DNA of 6,447 nt from Cetobacterium sp. UBA6069 (GCA_002428805.1 DIXX01000015.1:1-6447); one strand, 5' to 3'; positions 1-5,723 are shown, counted from the stretch's first letter. Program-made: numbers and translations. Notes: generated by a model not told the origin, from the sequence alone.

Positions 1-19
1 TAAGGTCTTTTTGTTTTTT

Positions 20-46
20 GTAAAAGTATAAAAGATTTACTTTTAC
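20..46. repeat. 9-bp inverted repeat overlapping the mgtE -35 region
   Basis: GTAAAAGTA at 20-28 is repeated as its exact reverse complement TACTTTTAC at 38-46, with a 9-nt spacer. The right arm overlaps the proposed -35 element at 36-41, so it could be an operator. It is AT-rich, and a chance match or the remains of an upstream terminator are equally possible. The T-rich run at 7-19 just before it looks like the U-tract of a terminator whose stem lies outside the window. Confidence 0.3.
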
Positions 47-64
47 TTATATAAAAGGTATAAT
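36..64 (+). promoter_or_regulatory. Putative sigma-70 promoter for the mgtE leader
   Basis: The -10 is a perfect TATAAT at 59-64. A 17-nt spacer separates it from a weaker -35, TTTACT, at 36-41. Transcription would start near 71 and give a leader of about 148 nt before the mgtE start codon. The -10 is convincing, and the -35 is uncertain in such AT-rich sequence. Confidence 0.5.
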
Positions 65-106
65 TTAAAAGTTGTATAACAAAAATAAATCGAAGGAGAG
101 AAAAAA

Positions 107-175
107 ATGGACAGTTATCCCAAACGCAATGTAAAAAATAACAATTTAATATTCGTTTGTAGAGGAAAGGTCTAG
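107..175 (+). CDS. Putative 22-residue leader peptide upstream of mgtE
   Basis: A short ORF starts with ATG at 107, preceded by a strong SD (AAGGAGAG, 93-100) at a spacing of 6 nt, and stops with TAG at 173-175. The peptide begins MDSYPKRNVK and ends CRGKV, and it resembles no family I know. Its codons 5-8 include CCC and CGC, which are uncommon in this AGA/CCA-preferring sequence. The last codons lie inside the 5' strand of a long stem that can regulate access to the mgtE ribosome-binding site, so translation of the ORF is more likely to matter than the peptide product. The SD quality and placement argue for real translation, but there is no conservation evidence. It could alternatively be a chance ORF in the 5' UTR. 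Confidence 0.5.
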   Translation: MDSYPKRNVKNNNLIFVCRGKV

Positions 176-218
176 AATTTTTCTTCAGTTTTCCTCTGCA
201 AAAAACAAGGAGGAAAAT
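121..218 (+). promoter_or_regulatory. Translation-attenuator-like leader RNA of mgtE
   Basis: Three stems are visible. Stem 0 pairs CAAACG (121-126) with CGTTTG (154-159), plus AAT (128-130) with ATT (151-153), and lies within the leader ORF. Stem I pairs 156-169 with 189-202, 14 bp including two G-U pairs, with a core of AGAGGAAA against TTTCCTCT; its 5' strand is the end of the leader ORF. Stem II pairs 188-197 with 209-218, 10 bp, and includes the mgtE SD. Stems I and II share 189-197, so they exclude each other. Stem I leaves the SD free and stem II hides it. A ribosome finishing the leader ORF would cover the 5' strand of stem I and favour stem II (off). A stalled or early-released ribosome would favour stem I (on). 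The pairing is seen directly; the regulatory logic is inferred. No U-tract follows stem I, so it is not a terminator. No M-box sequence is present. Confidence 0.55.
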
Positions 219-1571
219 ATGTTTGAAACAAAGGTAAAAGAGCTTCTGTTAAAAAAGGATTTAAAAGCTTTAAAGGAGGTTTTAAATTCTGAAACTCCTA
301 TCAATATAGCTGAATTTGTAGAGGCAAATGGTGAAAACGAAAAGGATATGATTATTCTTTTTAGATTACTTCATAAAGATATTGCAGCAGAGGTATTTGC
401 AAATTTAGATACTGATGAACAGATTAAAATTGTAAGCTCAATAAATGATGAGAAGTTACAATCCCTATTAGAGGAGTTATACTTTGATGATATGATTGAC
501 TTTTTAGAAGAGATGCCTTCAAATGTTGTGAAAAGAGTTCTTGAAAATTATAAGCATGAAAATCGTTCTTTAATTAATCAATTCCTTTCTTATGAAGAGG
601 ATTCAGCAGGAAGCTTAATGACAATAGAGTTTTTATCTCTAAAAAGTAGTTTTACTGTAAAACAGAGTCTTGAGCATGTAAGAAAATATGCTGAAGAGTT
701 AGAAACGATAGATGTTGCTTATGTTATAGATAATCAAAAAAGATTAGAAGGTCAAATAACTTTAAAAAAATTATTAGCTTCTCAAGATGATGAGATTATT
801 GGTAAACTTATGGATAAAAATATATTATCTGTAAAAACTTCAACAAATCAAGAGGCAGCAGTGACTTTATTTAAAAAATATGATTTAACAGTTTTACCTG
901 TAATTGATAAAGAAAATATCTTAATTGGTATTATAACGATAGATGATATGGTTGATGTAATAGAAGAGGAAAATACAGAGGATTTCCAAAAAATGGCAGC
1001 GATGGCTCCAAGTAAAGAGGAGTATCTAGAAACTTCAGTTTTTGACTTGGCAAAGAATCGTCTAACATGGCTATTGGTTCTAATGGTTTCAGCAACATTT
1101 ACAGGATCAATTATAAGTAGATATGAAGAGGTTATAGAACAAATGGTTGTGCTAGCTGCAGCTATTCCAATGCTTATGGATACAGGTGGAAATGCTGGAT
1201 CGCAATCGTCAACTCTGATTATAAGAGGAATGGCTTTAGGTGAGATAAAAATAAGTGACTACTTAAAGGTTGTGTGGAAAGAGTTAAGAGTTAGTTTATT
1301 TGTTGGAGTTGGCTTGGCAGTAGTAAATTTTTTACGTATGAACTTCATATTAAAACAAGATTTAAAAATGTCCTTACTTGTATCTGTAACTTTAGGAATA
1401 ACTGTAGTTATAGCTAAACTTGTGGGAGGGTTATTACCAATCGGAGCAAAGAAACTAAACTTAGATCCAGCTATAATGGCCGGACCATTAGTAACTACAA
1501 TTGTGGATGCATTAGCATTAGTAATCTATTTTTACTTAGCGATGACTCTTTATAGTGATATTTTAAGATAA
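219..1571 (+). CDS. mgtE: Magnesium transporter MgtE
   Basis: This is an MgtE-family Mg2+ channel/transporter of the inner membrane, 450 residues, the usual full length. The order of domains is an N-terminal acidic helical Mg2+-sensing domain (about 15-122), a CBS-domain pair (about 126-253), a connecting plug helix (about 254-278), and a C-terminal membrane domain of about five helices from 281 onward. The family signature is clear at 321-332 (DTGGNAGSQSST). D430, in the VDALAL segment of the last helix, corresponds to the pore aspartate that binds Mg2+ in the Thermus thermophilus protein. In that family, the N and CBS domains close the pore when cytosolic Mg2+ is high. The start is the ATG at 219, with AAGGAGG at 207-213. 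The gene has its own promoter and a leader that can mask this SD. No clear terminator directly follows; read-through would meet the one at 1759. Nothing is broken or missing. Confidence 0.96.
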   Translation: MFETKVKELLLKKDLKALKEVLNSETPINIAEFVEANGENEKDMIILFRLLHKDIAAEVFANLDTDEQIKIVSSINDEKLQSLLEELYFDDMIDFLEEMPSNVVKRVLENYKHENRSLINQFLSYEEDSAGSLMTIEFLSLKSSFTVKQSLEHVRKYAEELETIDVAYVIDNQKRLEGQITLKKLLASQDDEIIGKLMDKNILSVKTSTNQEAAVTLFKKYDLTVLPVIDKENILIGIITIDDMVDVIEEENTEDFQKMAAMAPSKEEYLETSVFDLAKNRLTWLLVLMVSATFTGSIISRYEEVIEQMVVLAAAIPMLMDTGGNAGSQSSTLIIRGMALGEIKISDYLKVVWKELRVSLFVGVGLAVVNFLRMNFILKQDLKMSLLVSVTLGITVVIAKLVGGLLPIGAKKLNLDPAIMAGPLVTTIVDALALVIYFYLAMTLYSDILR

Positions 1572-1588
1572 AAAAATAAAATTAAATA

Positions 1589-1617
1589 TTGACAAAATGA
1601 TAAAAATGTTTCATAAT
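1589..1617 (+). promoter_or_regulatory. Sigma-70 promoter for the structured leader and YjiH-type gene
   Basis: A perfect -35 TTGACA (1589-1594) is followed by a 17-nt spacer and a -10 CATAAT (1612-1617), five of six matches. Transcription should start near 1624. This is the best promoter in the window, which suggests strong constitutive initiation with control placed afterwards, in the leader. The -10 is part of a 12-bp palindrome (1613-1624). Confidence 0.8.
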
Positions 1618-1624
1618 GCATTAT
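1613..1624. repeat. 12-bp palindrome over the -10 and start site
   Basis: ATAATGCATTAT is a perfect palindrome that spans most of the -10 box and reaches the expected start site. It could be a repressor operator, or coincidence in AT-rich DNA. Confidence 0.3.
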
Positions 1625-1758
1625 AAAAATTAAATATGAGTTCACCTTTACAAACGAGCCTAAGGCTGATGGCAAAGATGTTGTAATCCTGTGAACAAAA
1701 ATATTGTGACGCTGCCATAACAATATTGTAAAATTTTGTTATTTTTAATTGGTTATTT
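1624..1758 (+). promoter_or_regulatory. Candidate orphan riboswitch (structured leader RNA)
   Basis: The RNA contains a long irregular hairpin. P1 pairs GTTCAC (1640-1645) with GTGAAC (1691-1696), P2 pairs TTACAA (1648-1653) with TTGTAA (1681-1686), and P3 pairs AGCC (1657-1660) with GGCT (1664-1667). A 13-nt joining segment (1668-1680) lies between P3 and P2. A second hairpin, P4, pairs AATATTGT (1700-1707) with ACAATATT (1720-1727) around a 12-nt loop. In that loop TGCCAT (1713-1718) is an exact complement of ATGGCA (1669-1674) in the joining segment, so a 6-bp pseudoknot is predicted. An alternative pairing of 1709-1724 with 1748-1764 would block the terminator that follows. This is the usual arrangement of a ligand-controlled transcription attenuator. 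I recognise no known class: a short resemblance to the fluoride motif was examined and rejected. The ligand is unknown. Confidence 0.6.
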
Positions 1759-1784
1759 AAGCGTACTTTTGTACGCTTTTTTTT
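1759..1784 (+). terminator. Intrinsic terminator in the leader of the YjiH-type gene
   Basis: AAGCGTAC (1759-1766) pairs with GTACGCTT (1771-1778) around a TTTT loop, and the stem runs into eight T's (1777-1784). It sits between the promoter and the SD of the same gene, so it is an attenuator and not just the end of mgtE. It may also stop read-through from mgtE. Its 5' arm is the target of the proposed antiterminator. Confidence 0.88.
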
Positions 1785-1808
1785 ATTTAAAATATAAGGA
1801 GGAGGATA

Positions 1809-3149
1809 GTGGTAATCAATACTTTTAAATTCGGATTTTATTCTTTTGTAGGAATCTGGCTTTTCTTAGTGCCAATGGTAATAGGAGGAGAGTCAGGGAT
1901 GTTATTGGGTCATATCAAGAGTCATATAGTGGAGAGGTATGATGATATAGTGAAAATTGTGACAGCGGGGTTTGCTGTGATCACCATCTTTGGAACTATT
2001 ATGGGAATGAAAAGAAAAACTTTTAATGATAGAGTTTTAGACGGGTTTTTTATAAGTAGTAAATTTGTAGCAGTAGTAAGAATATTAGGGGCTTTGACTT
2101 TAATTTTAATAACATATAATTTTTTACCAGAGAGTTTAAGTAAAATTTTTGCAGATGAAGCAACGGGCCTTATGATGATAGATGAGTTATTACCGACAAT
2201 ATTAGTGACATTTTTCCTAGAGGTAATGTTAATACCTTTATTAACATCATTTGGTTTAGTTGAATTTATAGGGACTTTGATAGCGCCTTATATGAGAAAA
2301 CTTTTTAAAGTTCCAGGTTATGCAGCAATAGATGCTTTAGCATCTTTTGTAGGAGATGGAACAATTGGAATTGTAGTAACAGATCAACAATACGAAAAGG
2401 GTTATTACACACAAAAAGAAGCAGCTATTATAGCTACATCATTCTCTTTGGTGGGAATATCATTTGCTATAATGATGGCAGATTTACTTAGATTATCGCA
2501 TATCTTCGGATATTTTTATGGAACAATAATAGTTTGTACAATTTTAACAGGAGTTGTAATCTCTAGAATGCCTTTGAAGAAATTTAAAGATAGATATTAT
2601 AAAGAGGGAGAAGCTCCAGATGAAAGAGATAGAAGTATGAACTACGCTCTGAGATTAGCTTCAGATGTAGCTGGTAAAACAAAAGCTACAAAAGTTTTAA
2701 AAGATTCATTTATAAAAGTTTTAACAATATATGTTACTTTTACTCCAGTTATAATGCTTGTTGGAACAATAGGATTAGTGCTTGCAGATAAGACGAGCTT
2801 TTTCCAAATAGTAACAGCACCGATGGTTCCATTTTTAGAATTTATAGGATTTGAAAGAGAGATAGCAAAATATATGGCACCATCTATGATAATAGGAATA
2901 ACAGATATGTGGTTACCGGCTGTATTTATAAAAGATTGTCCTAGTGAGTTAGCTAGATTTGTAATTGGAGGATTGACATTCTCACAACTTATATATTTTA
3001 GTGAAACAGGAATTATCCTTATGAATTCAAAAATTGGGTTTAACTTTTTTGATGTTATGAAAATATTCTTTTTAAGAAGTATAGTTGCGTTTCCAATGAT
3101 ATACGCTGCTGGATTATTTATGTTGAAAATAGGGTTGTTAGCAAATTAA
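1809..3149 (+). CDS. YjiH family membrane protein with nucleoside-recognition (Gate) domains
   Basis: This is a 446-residue multi-pass inner-membrane protein with about nine to eleven hydrophobic segments, among them 10-30, 48-67, 87-106, 127-155, 205-225, 235-252, 303-325, 383-405 and 422-444. It resembles YjiH/COG3314-type carriers that hold nucleoside-recognition (Gate) domains. Two polar motif blocks sit at similar places in the two halves: IDALASFVGDGT (174-185) and GITDMWLP (363-370) followed by SETGI (398-402). A charged cytoplasmic loop lies at about 253-300. The substrate is not known; the family name does not prove nucleoside transport. In Escherichia coli, yjiH sits beside yjiG and iadA. 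The start is GTG at 1809, chosen because AAGGAGG (1796-1802) lies 6 nt upstream. It is monocistronic, with its own promoter, a riboswitch-like leader and terminators on both sides. Confidence 0.8.
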   Translation: MVINTFKFGFYSFVGIWLFLVPMVIGGESGMLLGHIKSHIVERYDDIVKIVTAGFAVITIFGTIMGMKRKTFNDRVLDGFFISSKFVAVVRILGALTLILITYNFLPESLSKIFADEATGLMMIDELLPTILVTFFLEVMLIPLLTSFGLVEFIGTLIAPYMRKLFKVPGYAAIDALASFVGDGTIGIVVTDQQYEKGYYTQKEAAIIATSFSLVGISFAIMMADLLRLSHIFGYFYGTIIVCTILTGVVISRMPLKKFKDRYYKEGEAPDERDRSMNYALRLASDVAGKTKATKVLKDSFIKVLTIYVTFTPVIMLVGTIGLVLADKTSFFQIVTAPMVPFLEFIGFEREIAKYMAPSMIIGITDMWLPAVFIKDCPSELARFVIGGLTFSQLIYFSETGIILMNSKIGFNFFDVMKIFFLRSIVAFPMIYAAGLFMLKIGLLAN

Positions 3150-3163
3150 ATATAAGTAAAAGG

Positions 3164-3191
3164 GTCTCTAGTTAGCTAGAGGCTTTTTGTT
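3164..3191 (+). terminator. Intrinsic terminator after the YjiH-type gene
   Basis: A stem of 3164-3171 with 3176-3183 (CTCTAG against CTAGAG core, plus a G-U and a G-C pair) closes a TTAG loop and is followed by TTTTTGTT. It lies 14 nt after the stop codon and isolates this gene from the ABC operon. Confidence 0.88.
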
Positions 3192-3207
3192 TATAAATGG
3201 AAAACTG

Positions 3208-3241
3208 TAAATAAAAATAGAGGAAATTTTATTTTTATTTA
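3208..3241. repeat. 12-bp perfect inverted repeat upstream of the ABC operon
   Basis: TAAATAAAAATA (3208-3219) is matched by its exact reverse complement TATTTTTATTTA (3230-3241) with a 10-nt spacer. It lies 49-82 nt before the binding-protein start codon, and the right arm overlaps the only candidate -35 positions. It may be an operator for an amino-acid-responsive repressor. It contains only A and T in the arms, so chance is a real alternative. As RNA, it would fold into a hairpin with a GAAA loop and no following U-tract, so it is not a terminator. Confidence 0.35.
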
Positions 3242-3264
3242 GAAATAGAAGAGAGCTATATAAA
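3234..3264 (+). promoter_or_regulatory. Weak candidate promoter for the amino-acid ABC operon
   Basis: A promoter is expected between the terminator ending at 3191 and the start at 3290. TATATA (3257-3262) or TATAAA (3259-3264) could serve as the -10, but the -35 positions (TTTATT at 3234 or TATTTA at 3236) match poorly. The poor -35 would fit a regulated promoter or activator dependence. Confidence 0.25.
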
Positions 3265-3289
3265 AAGATTTATATAAAGGGAGGAATTC

Positions 3290-4069
3290 ATGAAAAAACT
3301 ATTGATTTTTTTAACTTTAATCTTAGGAAGTTTAACATTTTCTCAAAGTGCACCGCTTATAGTTGGGATGGAACTGGCTTATCCACCGTTTGAAATGTCA
3401 AATGAAGAGGGAAGACCAACAGGGATAAGTGTTGATATGGCTTACGCTTTAGGAGAGTATTTAGGAAGAGATGTAATTATAGAGGATATGGCTTATGGAG
3501 GATTGATTCCAGCTTTAAAGACAAAAAAAATAGATATTATTATATCTTCGATGTCTGTGACAGAGGAAAGAAAACAATCTGTTAACTTCTCAACACCTTA
3601 TGCGAAAAGTTATTTAGGGATGCTAGTAAATAATAAATCTGGAATAAATAAAGCCGCTGATTTAAACACAAAAGGAAAAAAAGTTGCTGTAAAAAAAGGG
3701 ACAAGTGGACATACAGTAGCTCAAAAGTATTTCCCAAATGCAGAGATTATGGTTTTTGATAAAGAGAGTGCAATTATATTAGAGGTTTCTCAAGGAAAAG
3801 TGGATGCTTTTATATATGATCCATTGACAATATATAGAAATTGGACTAGAAACTCTGAAACAACAACACCTTTACTAGAGCAGTTTGAAACAGAATCTCA
3901 GCCGTGGGCAGTAGCTTATAGAAAAGGAGAAGAGGATTTAGGAGCTCAGATAGATGAGTTTATAGAAGAGTATAAAAACAGTGGTAAATTTAACGAATTA
4001 GCTGATAAATATTTAGGTGAGGAGAGAGCTTTCTTTAAAGAGAAAAATGTACCTTTCTTCTTTGATTAG
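3290..4069 (+). CDS. Polar amino-acid ABC transporter, periplasmic substrate-binding protein
   Basis: This is a family-3 extracellular solute-binding protein (SBP_bac_3), 259 residues, normal length. Residues 1-20 form a signal peptide (MKK, then a hydrophobic core, then FSQSA). There is no lipobox cysteine, so a free periplasmic protein is expected. The ligand-site blocks are visible: the AYPPFE segment (30-35), the SVTEER segment with R94, which in this family holds the ligand carboxylate, the GTSGHT segment (137-142), and DAFIYDP (172-178) with D177. These predict an L-alpha-amino acid ligand, but specificity (basic, glutamine or cystine-like) cannot be read from sequence alone. The start ATG has AAGGGAGG at 3277-3284. 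It is the first gene of a three-gene operon and delivers substrate to the downstream permease. Confidence 0.93.
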   Translation: MKKLLIFLTLILGSLTFSQSAPLIVGMELAYPPFEMSNEEGRPTGISVDMAYALGEYLGRDVIIEDMAYGGLIPALKTKKIDIIISSMSVTEERKQSVNFSTPYAKSYLGMLVNNKSGINKAADLNTKGKKVAVKKGTSGHTVAQKYFPNAEIMVFDKESAIILEVSQGKVDAFIYDPLTIYRNWTRNSETTTPLLEQFETESQPWAVAYRKGEEDLGAQIDEFIEEYKNSGKFNELADKYLGEERAFFKEKNVPFFFD

Positions 4070-4080
4070 GAGATATCTAA

Positions 4081-4872
4081 ATGAATATACTAAAAACTAT
4101 ATTTTTTAAACCTGAAAAAGCAGCAGAAAATTCGTTCGTAAAATGGTTCAATATAATTTTAGTAACTATAATTGTTTTAGGAATTTTTCATTTTGCTTTT
4201 AGTACGATAGATTATCCATATAACTGGAGAGGGATAATTACTAAATACAGATATAAATTTATTTTAGGGTTTAAGGTAACTCTAATGATTTCAGTATTTT
4301 CTTCTATTTCAAGTTTTATAGTTGGAATACTTTTAGTTTTAGGTCAAAAGGGAAAATTTTTACCGACTTATTATTTTGCAAAAGGATTTACAGAGATGAT
4401 AAGAGGAACACCCCTTATAGTTCAAATATACCTATTTTATTATGTGATAGGAACAGCCTTTGGTATAAATAATAGATATTTAATGGGAGTTTTAATAATG
4501 GGAGTTTTCTCAGGAGCTTATGTTTGTGAGATTTTAAGAAGTGGAATTGAAAGTATTGATAAAAGTCAGTTAGAAACAGCGAAAGCTTTGGCTTTTACAA
4601 AATTTCAAACCTATAGATATATTATTTTACCTCAAGTTACAAAAAGAGTAATGCCACCACTTGCAGGTCAGTTTGCTAGTTTAATAAAAGATTCATCTTT
4701 ATTATCAATAATTGCTGTGAACGAGTTTACAAAAAATGTTCAAGAGGTTGATTCGTTGACATTTTCACCTATAGAAAACTATTGTATTTTAGCTATAGGA
4801 TATTTGGTGTTAACATATCCAATATCTCACCTTTCGAAGTATTTAGAGAGGAGGTATAGCTATGGAAGTTAA
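4081..4872 (+). CDS. Polar amino-acid ABC transporter permease (HisM/GlnP type)
   Basis: This is the membrane subunit of the importer, 263 residues. It has an additional N-terminal hydrophobic helix at about 22-42 ahead of the usual core, which begins near 60. The core shows the family block RGTPLIVQIYLFYY (108-121) and the cytoplasmic EAA loop (about 164-184, ETAKALA and then IILPQ) that docks on the ATPase. The normally conserved glycine of the EAA motif is alanine (A171). A homodimer is likely, because no second permease gene is present. It starts 11 nt after the preceding stop codon; its SD, AGGAG (4068-4072), overlaps that TAG stop, so it is probably translationally coupled. Its last 11 nt overlap the ATPase gene. 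Substrate specificity is set by the binding protein and is unknown. Confidence 0.93.
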   Translation: MNILKTIFFKPEKAAENSFVKWFNIILVTIIVLGIFHFAFSTIDYPYNWRGIITKYRYKFILGFKVTLMISVFSSISSFIVGILLVLGQKGKFLPTYYFAKGFTEMIRGTPLIVQIYLFYYVIGTAFGINNRYLMGVLIMGVFSGAYVCEILRSGIESIDKSQLETAKALAFTKFQTYRYIILPQVTKRVMPPLAGQFASLIKDSSLLSIIAVNEFTKNVQEVDSLTFSPIENYCILAIGYLVLTYPISHLSKYLERRYSYGS

Positions 4873-5581
4873 AATAGAAAAACTTTGTAAAGCTTTTGGT
4901 GAACAGGTTGTTTTAGATGAAGTTTATTTAGAGTTGAATAAAATTCACTCTTTAGTTATAATAGGACCCTCGGGTGGAGGAAAATCAACACTTTTGAGAA
5001 TTTTAGCTGGATTAGAACCTTTAGATAGTGGCAAAATAACTTTAAATGGAGAGATTATCCCTGAAAAGGAAGAGAGTCTTCACGAGTATAGAAAAGGTAT
5101 CGGTGTTGTATTTCAAGCATTCAATCTTTTTCCTCATTTGACAGCATTGAAGAATATTTTATTGCCTTTGGAAAAGGTTCATAAAATAGGTTCGAAAGAA
5201 TCAGAAGAAAGGGCTGTACACCTACTAAAACGCTTTCAGCTTTTTGAACATAAGGATAAGTATCCCCACCAACTTTCAGGAGGTCAGCAGCAAAGGGTGG
5301 CGATTGTTAGAGCGATGGCTTTAGAACCAAAAGTTTTACTGCTTGATGAACCAACATCGGCTTTAGATCCAGCATTGACAAAGGAGATTTTAGAGGCGAT
5401 AAAAGAGCTTAGAAAAGATAAGAAAGATATGATTTTAGTGACTCATGAGATGGAGTTTGCTAAAGGTGTTGCAGATTATGTTATTTTTGTAAGCAAAGGA
5501 AAAATTATAGAAGCAGGACCACCGAGTTCAATATTTAGTAATCCAAAAACAAAAGAACTTAAAGATTTTTTAAAGTCATAA
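4862..5581 (+). CDS. Polar amino-acid ABC transporter ATP-binding protein (GlnQ/HisP type)
   Basis: This is the cytoplasmic ATPase that powers the importer, 239 residues and full length. All motifs are present in order: A-loop aromatic F12, Walker A GPSGGGKST (35-43), Q-loop Q85 in VFQAFNLF, ABC signature LSGGQQQR (138-145), Walker B LLLDEP (159-164) with catalytic E163, D-loop SALD (166-169), and H-loop H195 in VTHEM. The QAFNLFPHLTALKN stretch is typical of the polar amino-acid subfamily. The second glycine in GPSGGGKST, in place of serine, is a common variant. The ATG at 4862 lies inside the end of the permease gene (11-nt overlap), and its SD, AGGAGG (4849-4854), is embedded in permease codons; translational coupling is likely. 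A terminator begins at the last base of its stop codon. Confidence 0.95.
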   Translation: MEVKIEKLCKAFGEQVVLDEVYLELNKIHSLVIIGPSGGGKSTLLRILAGLEPLDSGKITLNGEIIPEKEESLHEYRKGIGVVFQAFNLFPHLTALKNILLPLEKVHKIGSKESEERAVHLLKRFQLFEHKDKYPHQLSGGQQQRVAIVRAMALEPKVLLLDEPTSALDPALTKEILEAIKELRKDKKDMILVTHEMEFAKGVADYVIFVSKGKIIEAGPPSSIFSNPKTKELKDFLKS

Positions 5582-5605
5582 AGCATAGTCTGGCTATGCT
5601 TTTTT
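5581..5605 (+). terminator. Intrinsic terminator of the amino-acid ABC operon
   Basis: AAGCATAG (5581-5588) pairs with CTATGCTT (5594-5601) around a TCTGG loop, followed by T's to 5605. The stem begins at the last base of the ATPase stop codon. It closes the operon and separates it from the phospholipase gene. Confidence 0.92.
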
Positions 5606-5647
5606 CATATTAGTAAAAAAATATAAGAACAATAGAGATTTTTTTTA

Positions 5648-5676
5648 TTTTCTATCTTTCTTAAATGTGATACTAT
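5648..5676 (+). promoter_or_regulatory. Putative extended -10 promoter for the fplA-like gene
   Basis: TGATACTAT (5668-5676) fits an extended -10 (TG, one base, TACTAT), with a weak -35, TTTTCT (5648-5653), 17 nt upstream. Transcription would start near 5683 and give a leader of about 73 nt. Confidence 0.4.
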
Positions 5677-5692
5677 TAATATTGTCTCATGT

Positions 5693-5723
5693 AATTCTAA
5701 GACCATTTGTTGGGTTAGGAATT
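5693..5723 (+). other. Hairpin in the leader of the fplA-like gene
   Basis: AATTC (5693-5697) pairs with GAATT (5719-5723), and TAA (5698-5700) pairs with TTA (5715-5717), with one bulged G at 5718 and a possible inner CC/GG pair. There is no U-tract and it does not reach the SD at 5743. It may stabilise the mRNA or bind a regulator; function is unknown. Confidence 0.3.

Larger units (their letters stand above)
1572..1808 (+). other. mgtE to YjiH-type gene intergenic region (237 nt)
   Basis: This gap contains no ORF of note. It holds a strong promoter (1589-1617), a structured leader RNA (about 1624-1758), an intrinsic terminator (1759-1784), and the SD AAGGAGG (1796-1802) of the next gene. 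The region is therefore almost wholly accounted for by regulatory RNA. Confidence 0.85.

Noticed and set aside
156..202. Stem I of the mgtE leader as an intrinsic terminator
   Set aside because: The stem has a 19-nt loop and is followed by A-rich sequence and not by a U-tract.
71..218. M-box (Mg2+) riboswitch upstream of mgtE
   Set aside because: The leader is short and lacks the conserved M-box strings; the visible structure is an upstream ORF plus SD-pairing stems.
1651..1677. Fluoride riboswitch (crcB motif) in the YjiH leader
   Set aside because: The AAAC, small stem and GGCTGATGGC order is reminiscent of it, but the required 5' hairpin and the immediately adjacent 3' pairing are absent, and the downstream gene is not a fluoride exporter.
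1657..1696. TPP or cobalamin riboswitch in the YjiH leader
   Set aside because: Short GGCTGA-like and loop-loop resemblances exist, but the TPP pyrophosphate-helix consensus and the B12 box are not present, and the RNA is too small for a cobalamin aptamer.
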